The translations under genes were made by a program, and so were the position numbers. The notes beneath the pieces were generated by a model, which saw only the letters and a list, made by a program, of their open reading frames with translations, did not search any database and was not told the DNA's origin. Below are positions 22,001 to 31,903 of a stretch of 64,000 nucleotides of DNA, piece after piece (position 1 is the stretch's first letter; each line of letters begins with the position of its first letter). The stretch lies in contig NC_065567.1 in NCBI RefSeq assembly GCF_022605725.1, positions 33,459,127 through 33,523,126 on the forward strand. The letters are read 5' to 3'. The DNA is from Anthonomus grandis grandis (Eukaryota > Arthropoda > Insecta > Coleoptera > Curculionidae).

Positions 22001-25000
22001 AGCTATTCTCACCATTATATCAAGTTATATCGGAGAGCTTTAACAAAATATATTAAGAATAATTTATAAATGAATAGATAGCAGTGATTAAAATAAGATT
22101 ACAATTTTAGTTATTAAACCTAATATTAAGCTCGGTTTTAGAAAATAACGTTTTCTTGAAAAAATATTTTAAACTTCTATTTAAATAATAAGAAGTGTAA
22201 TATATATTGTATTCAATGTCTCTCCAATAAAGCTCAGAAAGTGATCTTCTCATTCTAGATAATATCTATAAACCGAATCTATATATTTCATAGCACTTAA
22301 AGCTTTTTAGTATCGACCCACGTGTTGGGCGCCACAATTACTAAAGGCCTGTAATATTTTTTTAAGTACCTTCTCGTGACAGTGGATATATTTAATGAAA
22401 TTTACACACATCAGAAAAAAAATTCTACATTTTGAGCGCGTAGTGCTATTTGGTATCGACCCACATGTTGAGTGTATAAGTTTAATTGAATCTTTGTTTC
22501 ATGGGGGTATTTTAAGGACTCCATAGCGAATGAATATGTTAATTCTTGAAAAGTATTACCAATTTTGGGAATTATGTATAAGAGCCACTTTGTGGTACAA
22601 CCAATTTTAAATTAAAAAATGGCGATTTTATATTTTTTCTCCTGAACGAATGTTTCTCGGAGCTGATTATTTGAAGCACAAAAATCTTATTTAAAATGAG
22701 AAAAATAATTTAAAAGAATTAATGCTTGGTTTAGTGCTCATTGCGCGACTTAAGAACATTAATCTTAACAATGATTGCTTGAACATAACATTTCGGGACC
22801 AAATCACATCTACATTTTTATCTCTTTGTGCTACTCGATGTCATCCCATACGTTGGGCGCCACAATAATTACTTTTTAAATTAACTGGTAATAGATTATT
22901 CCTCTTCCACGTTAATTTTGTTAAAATAAATAAAAATATTTCTTACCCTGGGTTGCAAGTACAAGTTTCTGGTCCAGTACATTTACCGCCAGCGCCACAT
23001 CCTCCAGAACAAACTGGTGTACAATATTTACCATCAGGACTCAGGGCGTGTCCGTAATTGCAATCGCATGTTCCACGGTTGGTGCACACCCCGTTTAAGC
23101 AGCCAATTGGGCAAGTTGGAATGCATTTGTTTTTTTCTTCTTTGCTCTAAAGGGTGAATTACTATTTATGCGTTTTTCTTTTAATAATAAAATTTAGCGT
23201 ACCATAATATATCCCCTTTTACAAACACACACATTAGGGGCTGTGCAGTTGCCATTTTCACACCCGTTCTCACAAATCGGTTGGCAGTGGATGAAGGTGT
23301 GGGGTATCCTTTCATAGCCGGAACAACAAATTTCGATTTTTGTTAGGTCTGGTCTAGACTAGAAGAAATTATTTAATTAAATCATTTACTTTCTCCAAAT
23401 TAGTTACTTAATAATTTAGGATTTATATAGGGAGGACATAAAGTTTACTTTACTTTACCTAACTTCTGTCGATACTTTTCTGATAACATTTTTCAAGATT
23501 TAAGTTTGGTATTATGAGACTAATGAGTTTTCTAATTAAATGGTGGGTTATGTGATTTTAAAGGCCTTTGCTATCGTATTTAATAGCCCCTCAATTTTGA
23601 AAACTCGCTTATAATAATGGCGGCCATATATGCATTTAAAATTAAATATAACGTAAATTACGTATTAAAAAATTAAATACAAAATTAGTCCATTCAACAA
23701 TTAATGACTATAATCTGAGGGTCTGAATAATTGTTATAAAAGACCCTTAAAATAAATGTCACATGACATGATTTCATAGAGATCGAACACGTAAATATCC
23801 TGAAATATCTATGAATAATCTAGACATATAAATCCTTAACTTACAACCAAATTTTGTCTTCGAATTGATTAACAGGAACTCCTCTTTAATATTCTTTGTC
23901 TTAAAAAAAAGAGTCACTCGTAAGGTTTATTAAAAAATAGTTTCAAAGTATTACTACATTTATTAATATATTAGTATATTTTTTTAGGAAAATTTAGTGG
24001 AATTACAGTGATAAAACGTACATTCTAAATTTGCATAATTACGATGGCAATTCTGTTAGCGTAACGTATTATGTACAATAAGAAATATAAAATATTATTA
24101 TATAAATTTACCATAAAATCTAGGAAAATATGATTTTTTGGGGTAAGTTTTTTAAATATATTATTTGATATTACATAAACTTATGTATGTAAATTTACAT
24201 AGTTGATGTGTTACTACATATATAACTTTTGATATTAAAAGCTTTCCTTAAGGAAGTTGAAGTATGGTACTAATAATAAAATATCTTAAATTAATCTTAA
24301 ATTAAGCATACACAAAAAATAAAAATATGAAATGTGTAAAATCTGTTAATATATTATATGAAGTTACATCAACTTATTTGCTAGATAAAAAAATAAATGT
24401 AATTTTAAGAAATAAAATATCTTCTTAAAGAATAAACCCATCAGATTATTAGAAAAAAAAGTTCAAAGAAGAATAAAAAATTAATATAAAATTTATATTT
24501 ACACGTATTTTTGACTCACCAGTAACTATTTAAAAAAATATAAATGAGTGTAAATACTTGCATTTTGATTATTGATGATTGAGATTTACTCACATATATC
24601 ATCAATATCATAAAGTACCTGTATGTAAAGAGCCAGAAGCTAGCATAAGTACAGTTTATAGCATAACTTTAAAAATATTTAATACTAGGTATACACAAAT
24701 TGTACTATTAATACGGTTAAAAAATGGAACAAAATGCTATGCTTTATCAAAGATTATACACTATAACGCACATATTCTATATTTGAATGGATTCAGCCTG
24801 AAGGTCTCTTAATATACGACACACCTTCACAGTAAATCCGTAGTGCATAGCCTTTGATATATCATAGGATACAATTCTCGTACAATTTTGTTAATGCAAA
24901 ATTGTCTAGTTATGTAGCCTCTGATAAATCATAGCATATTATTTCAATAAAATTTCTTTTTTGTAAAAATATACCAAAAACAAGTTATGCGTGGCCAGAG

Positions 25001-25577
25001 GCTGTGCATCACTATAAAAAAAACTTGATTGATATGCTACATGTAAGAAAACACCGAGTTTTAATTAAATTATGATTTAATAAAATGAAAAATCTTAAAA
25101 TAAAGCAGAACAAATTTCTCTTCAGAAATAACGCGTCGCAGACGCTGTCTAAAATTCGAATGTCCCCTTTTTTTTTAATAGCAAAACTCTTACTTAAAAC
25201 TTAAAACTAACACAGACACTCCGCATCCATAAATCGTCATCATAAAAAGTCCCATAATGTCAAATAAATAAGGCTAATGGCTCGGGTGACGATTTCATGA
25301 AGAGGGCCCTATTGAGTTTCGAATCTAGCTGGTCTGGCACGGAATATATTCTCACATACATAATACCACCATGAATCTGTGGTACATAGCCTTTCATATA
25401 TCATAGCATGTAACTTCAGTAAAAAAAATGCCTCGTTTATAAAAATGTAGTATAATTATAAAACTATTTAAAACGTGAATAATGCAGTAACAAAGTTGTA
25501 CTAAAATTATATGCTATTGGTATGTATATTGTATACAGTGCTTTCATTTCAAAACGATCCACCCTTAATAACTTTCT

Positions 25578-25616
<39 letters not shown>

Positions 25617-28600
25617 ACGTCAAATGAATATGAATCACGTGCTATGAATGCTAGTTATACAGGGGGACGTTTAATTATGCATTTTCTGAAGTTCTGTCAA
25701 TCACCTCCTCACCTCCAGCTAACCTCACTTTAATATGTCAAATGGGAACCCCAATCGTGTGATACATCATAGTAAGCAGCGTAAAATTCTCTATTCAACG
25801 GTACCAAAAAAAATTAAATCGGTAAATGTGTAAGCAAATAGTTAGCGAAAATGTCTAGAAATAATAAATATTTTATTTACGCCAAACTTTGGTATGTCAA
25901 ATGGCTACCCCATGGTGTGATACTTTATATGTTGCTTATGTGTGATATTATTTTAAAGGGCATTCATTATGCTATCAATGGTTGTAAAAAAAATAAAATT
26001 GATTGACCAAGAAGCAATTAAAGTGTAAATCGGTAGGAAATAATTTTCCTTTATGGAGCTCAAGATCGGTGTGATCGCAGAACATTTTCGCGAGAGCATT
26101 TAATGAAAGGTATCAAGATAAAAACGTGAGCCATAAATAGGTATTAGAATTGATACGAAAATTTGAAGAGACGGGATCGATTTGCAATAAGAAAAAATAT
26201 GAAAATAGAGTTGTCGATAAAGCATGCCAAGTTGAAGTACTAGGACAATTTGCTATGGATCCAAATTTGTCTATACCAAAGGCCGCAAAACTAATATTAA
26301 CGCAATATTTCCACTGCTTCCGTACATAAAATTAAAAAAAAAAATAAGTTCTTTCCTTATAAAATTCATATTCTTCATGAATTCTAGAAGAGAAGATGAT
26401 TTTGATAGGAGAATTCAATTTTGTGAAGTGATGTGCCAGCGAATTGACGACGATCCCCATTTATTCAAGAACATTTGCTTCAGTGACGAATCGACCTTTT
26501 TTTTAAATGGCCTGGTGACCAGACATAACTGTAGATACTGGGATAATGAAAATCCGCATGTTTTTCGGGAAGGCCATACCCAATATCCCCAAAAAATTAA
26601 TGTTTGGGCAGGAATTTATGGGAATGAAATAATCGGGCCATTTTTTTTGGAAGAAAATTTGACTGGCGAAATTTATTTAAACCTTTTAGAAAATGCAATA
26701 TACCCTTCCATCATCCAATCTATGGAAAATCAAGTAGATCAACAAGGTGCTATATTATTGAATGAAAATAATATACATTTTCAGCAGGATGGAGCTCCCG
26801 CGCACTACACTTTGGTAGTTCGAGAGTGGCTTGATGAAAATTTTCGAGAAAAGTGGATTGGCAGACGTGGTGCAATCAAATGGCCTACGCGGTCTCCGGA
26901 CCTAACCCCACTAGACTTTTTTCTTTGGGGCTACTTGAAAAGCAAAGTTTATAGAACCCCACCTGAGAGTATTGAGAATTTAAAAAATAGAATATTTCAA
27001 GAATGCAGAGAAATTAGCAGGCAGACCCTTGCCAATGTTCGTAAGGAGTTTGAAAATAGGCTTTTTTATTGTCTTGCTAATAACGGCGCGCATTTTGAAC
27101 ATTTAATAAAATTAATTTGTTAAACTAATTAAATTTGTTTCTCTACCCTACCGATTTACACTTTAATTGCTTCTTGGTCAATCAATTTTATTTTTTTTAC
27201 AACCATTGATAGCATAATGAATGCACTTTAAATAATGTATCACACCATGGGGTAGCCATTTGACATACCAAAGTTTGGCGTAAATAAAATATTCATTATT
27301 TCTAGACATTTCCGCTAACTATTTGCTTACACATTTACCGATCTCATTTTTTATGATACCGTTGAATAGAGAATTTTACGCTCCTTACTATGATGTATCA
27401 CACAATGGGGGTTCCCATTTGACATAATAAAGTGAGGTTAGCTGGAGGTGAGGAGGTGATTGACAGAACTTCAGTAAATGCATAATTAAACGCCCCCCTG
27501 TATATCTAATTTGACGTGTTTTGAAATGAAAGCACTGTATACATCTCATTGATGTAAATATAATTTGGTTGTATTGTTAAGATATTTTTTTTTGCCTCTT
27601 TAAATCTAATTTAGCCAGGGTTATTTAATTGTTAAATTAAAACCTATATACCAAGTCTTTCTTAGTTTTCTTTCATTTATAAAAAAAAACGAAGTGGCGC
27701 CCTCTTATTTAATAGTTATAATCAAGTTTATATTCTTTAATAGCCAGTCATAAGTGAACCTTTGAACAATCCCAAGCCTCCAATAATTCTAAGCTACCGT
27801 CTGCAAACTCTTGGCAAAATAGTAATACTGTAAAGTTAACGCCACAAGCTATGCATAAGCTGTTTATAGTATAACTGTAAACATATTTAACCCTTGGTCT
27901 ACACTACACACACTGTACTATTAATACGATTAACAAAATTGAACAAAATGCTATGCTCTATCAAAGATTATACACTATAACGCACATATTCTATATTTGA
28001 ATGGATTCAGTGTGAAGGTCTCTTAATATACGACACACCTTCACAGTAAATCCGTAGTGCATAGCCTTTGATATATCATAGCATATAACTTCAGTACAAT
28101 TTGTTAATGCATTATTAAAAAATGCCTCGTTTATAAAAATTTAGTATAATAACAAAACTATTTAAAACGTGGATAATGCAGTAACAAAGTTGTACTAGAA
28201 TTATATGCTATGGTATGTATATTGTTGTGCACCATGATTCATTAAGAACATTTTTTATACAGATGCATAGGGTGTTTTTAGTACATTTTTACTTGGATAA
28301 TGCATTAACAAGATTATACTAGAATTATATGATATAATACAACATAAATAAGTAATTATATTAAATTTGCTATGAATGCTAAACATTTGAAAAATTTTAA
28401 AACTATTTGCGTAATTAATAAACGTTCATCTAAAAGCAGTTTACATGCAATGAAAATTTAGATATGACTATATGTAATGTGGATTCTATAAGATTTAAAT
28501 GTAAACCATATGAAAAATACGTATTTATTAATATTGAATTGCATTGGATAAAATTAATTCTTAATCAAAAGTAAAAGTTTATGTAAACACAAGAATATAT

Positions 28601-31129
28601 GAGATCTTAGAATTTATATGTAATTTTCAGTGTGTTTTATCTACTATGTTGTAGATCACATAAATTAAATTAATTATAAATGTAAAAATACATTGTAAAT
28701 TCATGTTTGATGTTATTAAATGTAATTTTCTGTAACCTTTTAATGTACTTTTACATACTATATAAAAATACGTATTTCCCAATGTTTAAAATCAAAATGA
28801 GCAAAAGTAACAGAAGTTTATGTAAACAGAAAAATTTATGAACTCTCGGAGTTTGTCTGTTAGTTTCATTGTATCTTTATTTACTGTGCGATAAATGAAA
28901 TAAATAAAAGTAATTATGTATAATTATATTGTCAATCTATTAGTATATACTCAAATTTGTACTAATAAATAGCTCAAAATAGAGATCTCTGGAAGACGAC
29001 CATCAACATAACTATTGAATACTAGATTGCCCAAATTGTACTGAAATTGTATGGTATACCTTATGCGAGACTATACATCACTAAGAAATTTTTTCCTTTA
29101 AAACACATTCACTATTTAGCCTAGCCCCTGACCACGCATAACTCGTTTTAGTTTTACTATCAATAAATTATCGGTTAATGCATTAACAAAATTGTACTCA
29201 AACTTATTTTCTGTATTATGAGAGGCTACACACCACAGATGTAAATAGCTCCGCACAGCTCCGTGCTCCATGCGGAGCTATTTACATCTGTGCTACACAC
29301 CATACATTGTGTATTTATAGTTGTACACCATGCACAATTTCTTTTTAGTACAATTTTAAAAAGAGTCAATTAGTATATAATTTGTACATTAATAGAACAT
29401 TGATGGTAACAAAATTGTTGTACTGGAATTATATGTTATGTCTAATCAGAGACTATGGATTACCAGGCAGTTTTTACCAACACATATTTTATATTTAGAA
29501 GGATCAGAATAAATGTTTCTTAGTCATGTATAACTTCTGGCTACGCATTAACTGTTTTTAGTACAATTAAAAAAATATTTAACATCTTGATATTATGTTA
29601 TGGATTACCAGGATTACTTATATATTAATGGATTACCTATATATTATACTATGGATTACCAGGCAGTTTTTACCAACACATATTTTATATTTAGAAGGAT
29701 CAGAATAAATGTTTCTTAGTCATGTATAACTTCTGGCTACGCATTAACTGTTTTAAGTACAATTAAGAAAATATTTAACATCTTGATAAATAAAATTGTA
29801 CTAATTTGTTCACGATCAACGTATGATTTTCGTATTCTAAGACCTACCTAACGTGAGAAACTTTAAAATGCTAAATTACTAAATTTTGAGAAACGAAAAC
29901 TCCATGATAATTTGAGTTTTACTTTCAGAATCCTTTGTTAATATTTAGGCTGTGAAAAAATTGGAATATTAGACTTAGCGATCACACTTTAAAATTAAAG
30001 AAACAGAATTATTGAACAAAAATACGTTTCGAGTGTTCGATGTTTGGATTTCGCTTCCCATAGATGTTACTACTGCTCCCTCTGTAAACTATTTTTAAAA
30101 TCGTCCGGAAAAATTGGATATGTTTAGTGTTTGAATTTCAAAACTGACATTTCAAGATTTAAAAAATTATGGTAAAGCTTACTTTAGATTATAGAGCAAT
30201 ACAGAATAAAAATTCTTGACTTTTATTACCCCCTATCAAAATATACGCAACACCACGCAATTTTTCGCCGCACATTCTTAATTTAAATGGAGTTCTTGGA
30301 TAATGCATTGCTAAAATTGTACTAGAATGATATGCTATGATCAAATGGTACCACAAATTTATTATGAGGGTTTTTTTAATGTTAGTACATAAATTGTTTT
30401 AAGTAGATTTTCTTAATGTAAATAGAGTTAGTGTGTAGATTTCTTAGTGATGCATTTTTACAAACAATTAATTCTTAGATAATTCAATAATAAAATTGTA
30501 CTGAAATTATATGCTTTGTTTTATCAAAGGCCACGTACTATACATTCTATATAGCCAGCCTCTAGCCACACATAATTTCTTTTTAGTACAATTTCAAAAA
30601 CACTAAATTAGTACACAATTCGTACAATTATAGAACATTGACGGTACCTTATTGTGCTATTGTTATTATATAGTTGACTAAATTATTTAGAAAAATATTT
30701 GGCCTAAGTAAATAAATATTTACCATCATAATTAAAACTGAATATGCCATTTATATACTACTTACACCATTTCCTCGTGGCAAACCGGAAGCTCTATCTT
30801 CAGGCGCTATGATATCAATTGTCCTAGAAAAGAATGTTAATATTAATGCGGTCATGCGTAATCTATGGGGAATAACCATTTACTTTATGGTTATCTAATT
30901 CTAAATATTTTTTTATAATTCTAAGATTCGGATTATATGGTTTAAGCATTATTTTTATGACTATATAACTTAATGAAAAAAGTACTTACGGTACTTCCAA
31001 GACGCATACTCCAGTCCTAGAACTGTTACGGTGTCCACCGATTTGAGTCACGTTCCTGTGCTGACTCAGTACTGGTACATAACTTATGCAAAATATCATT
31101 AATAAAAAACCGACTCGAATGTTCTCCAT
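19018..31129 (-). CDS. Secreted Nimrod-type (NimB-like) EGF-repeat protein, complete 7-exon gene
   Basis: Exons on the minus strand: 31129-30990, 30823-30766, 23358-23203, 23146-22947, 19733-19588, 19536-19330 and 19181-19018. They sum to 1,071 nt (356 residues plus TGA), all with GT/AG borders and consistent phase. Residues 1-23 (MENIRVGFLLMIFCISYV...) are a signal peptide. Exon 3 opens with EICCSGYERI, the CCxGY motif that defines Nimrod proteins. Seven NIM/EGF-like repeats of the pattern CxxxCxxGCxxGxCxxPxxCxCxxGY follow to the end. No transmembrane helix is seen, and the tail after a basic RRVRRS stretch ends EEVLEGH. Nimrod proteins act in insect haemocytes, in bacterial binding and phagocytosis; the secreted form points to the NimB branch. 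Introns 2 (7.4 kb) and 4 (3.2 kb) are filled with repeats. The exact paralogue is uncertain. Confidence 0.88.
20452..20477 (-). other. tRNA-Lys(CUU)-type primer binding site, copy 1
   Basis: The minus strand reads TGGCGCCCAACGTGGGGC from 20477, an 18/18 complement of the mature tRNA-Lys(CUU) 3' end including CCA. The next 8 nt continue the pairing with two mismatches, into the T loop. Confidence 0.7.
21061..21086 (-). other. tRNA-Lys(CUU)-type primer binding site, copy 2
   Basis: The same 26 nt as the copy at 20452, identical in every base, although the flanks (CACAAACACC instead of CACAATTACT) differ. The minus strand reads TGGCGCCCAACGTGGGGC. Confidence 0.7.
21746..21911. repeat. Foldback element with 75-bp near-perfect arms
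   Basis: The arm 21746-21820 and its reverse complement at 21837-21911 differ at a single base (TCTCAAAATATC versus TCTCGAAATATC). The loop is 16 nt. The arm tips carry TTACATGTTTCGCTAATAA and the loop reads CTGATGATG, a combination also seen in the inverted repeat at 38230. It is located in intron 4 of the Nimrod-type gene. Confidence 0.85.
21928..22254 (-). pseudogene. Duplicated 3' end of the Nimrod-type gene inside its own intron
   Basis: This stretch parallels 18726-19090 in the same orientation: the CCTGGCGCC block, TATATCAAGTTATAT, a TAGATAGCA..GATTAAAATAA run, ATTAAGCTC and AAGTGTAATATATATTGTA. It then reaches ATTCAATGTC and GCTCAGAAAGTGATCTTCTC, which is the reverse complement of the last-exon coding sequence (RRSLSEL). 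A deletion removes the LDLIPEEVL segment and the copy has no intact stop context. It is therefore a decayed duplicate of part of exon 7 plus downstream flank, not an alternative exon. Confidence 0.75.
23360..24600. other. Nimrod intron 2, left part; no gene seen
   Basis: Very AT-rich. The only structure noticed is motifs such as ATAAACTTATGTA and TGTAAATTTACATAG, similar to those at 28570-28930. Confidence 0.4.
25536..27537 (+). mobile_element. Tc1/mariner-type transposon with about 400-bp TIRs
   Basis: The element starts CAGTGCTTTCATTTCAAAAC at 25536 and ends in its inverse at 27537, with TA on each side (25534-25535, 27538-27539) as expected for the superfamily. Inverted homology continues inward for roughly 400 bases, to GATTGACCAAGAAGCAATTA, AAGTGTAAATCGGTAGG near 26037 and 27150. 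The left arm has extra segments, including a 37-A run at 25579-25615 that the right arm lacks. A transposase gene lies between. Inserted in intron 2 of the Nimrod-type gene, opposite in strand to it. Confidence 0.88.
26060..27123 (+). pseudogene. Tc1/mariner-type transposase, N-terminus broken, catalytic domain open
   Basis: The 248-codon frame 26377-27123 contains the full DDE domain: ICFSDESTFFLNG (Asp37), INVWAGI, IHFQQDGAPAH (Asp138) and WPTRSPDLTPLDFFLWGYLK (Asp175 or Asp180), then a C-terminal helix region ending at TAA. I count 36 residues between Asp138 and Asp175. Upstream (26060-26376) the helix-turn-helix part is recognisable (RKFEETGSI, VVDKACQVEVL, MDPNLSIPKAAKL) but interrupted by stops and frameshifts, so the intact protein is not encoded. 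The family is the DDE_3 type widespread in insects. Confidence 0.85.
28569..28945. repeat. Two tandem copies of an AT-rich unit
   Basis: AAAAGTAAAAGTTTATGTAA at 28569 and AAAAGTAACAGAAGTTTATG at 28803 open two diverged copies of about 150-230 bases in Nimrod intron 2. Confidence 0.5.
29225..29302. repeat. Perfect 22-bp hairpin flanked by 11-bp direct repeats
   Basis: The left arm 29234-29255 (CACAGATGTAAATAGCTCCG...) and the right arm 29271-29292 are exact reverse complements, with a 15-nt loop (CAGCTCCGTGCTCCA). GCTACACACCA occurs at 29225-29235 and again at 29292-29302, directly flanking the hairpin. Confidence 0.85.
29453..29791. repeat. About 140-bp direct repeat, 196-bp offset
   Basis: The sequence from 29453 (CTATGGATTACCAGGCAGTT) is repeated from 29649 with only about three differences over about 140 bases. 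This is a recent local duplication in Nimrod intron 2. Confidence 0.85.
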
Positions 31130-31903
31130 GTTTTACACCTGATTAAGTCAAATTGAAACTAATTATAAGCTTATTTTTAAAATGGGCTTGACCAACACTT
31201 TTATATTGTCTAGAATGCAGAAAATAGATCTCAAAGAGTTTTCGTAACGCGCACCTCTTACTGACAACAGTAGCGGCGGTTCATTCACAACTAAAAATGT
31301 TCTAAGCGGATTTCTTTTATCGGTTTTTCGAAGATAAATCATTAAAGTGTTATGTTATTTAACAGTATTATGTTTGTCTGTGTGGGTTTATTCAAATTAT
31401 CGGGAGGTCAAGGTATCGGTAACACCATTAGCATCATAAGTTGATAAAACTTGTTTTGATGTATTTATTTAGATATAGGGTGTGTCAACATTTGTTTGTT
31501 GAAAGAAAAAATAGCAATTAAACTAACCAGGTTTGAAGCTGGAACGAACTGAGAGAATAATAAGTTCTAAGTACAGTCCTGTCTATGTTGTCATAGACGT
31601 AGTGTTAAGCTACGTTTCCACTGGAGAAACAGCTCGTTGCTTAAAAATGTTTCCCAAAGTTCCTCAAAGTTCCTAAGTGTTTCTTTTTGTTTCGACAACA
31701 AATGCATGTTTGCGATTGTTGGTGATTTCCAGTTTTAGCGGTAAACTTCAAAAGAAATTCGGTAAGAACAGGGAACAGAAACATATTGTTGTCTGAGTGG
31801 AAACAGATACTGCAACTTGTAGTAATTGGTATTTGTCTAGTGCGGCTCGACGGCGAATGTCGAATAATTTATAGTCGGTCGGACGAGTGAAATAAATAGA
31901 AAA

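Larger units (their letters stand above)
19900..22900 (-). repeat. Intron-4 tandem array with tRNA-Lys primer-binding-site-like motifs
   Basis: The array lies wholly in intron 4 of the Nimrod-type gene. A module running AAGGTGTCTTCAGAATT, AAACCATGAGCTGACG, a TCACTAGAT stretch, GGGATTTGA, TTTTTGACTCTTTGGACTAA and TTTAATGCA recurs from about 19910, 20540 and 21450. Each ends near a GTTGGGCGCCACAA motif (20468, 21068-21086, 21318, 22328, 22852; degraded at 22452). On the minus strand these read as LTR-like ends, AGTAATTG, followed by TGGCGCCCAAC. No gag-pol reading frame is present. The form suggests a terminal-repeat retrotransposon in miniature (TRIM) or decayed solo LTRs; a satellite carrying a tRNA tail is the alternative. 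Confidence 0.6.
24620..30640. repeat. Intron-2 interspersed repeat family
   Basis: Many diverged copies carry GCATTAACAAAATTGTACTA, GAATTATATGCTATG and GTGCATAGCCTTTGATATAT. The segment 24640-24890 is repeated almost exactly at 27850-28085, and 25420-25530 at 28115-28230. Further cores occur near 28300, 29030, 29190, 29430, 30310 and 30490. The transposon at 25536-27537 interrupts the family. No coding potential is seen. Confidence 0.65.
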
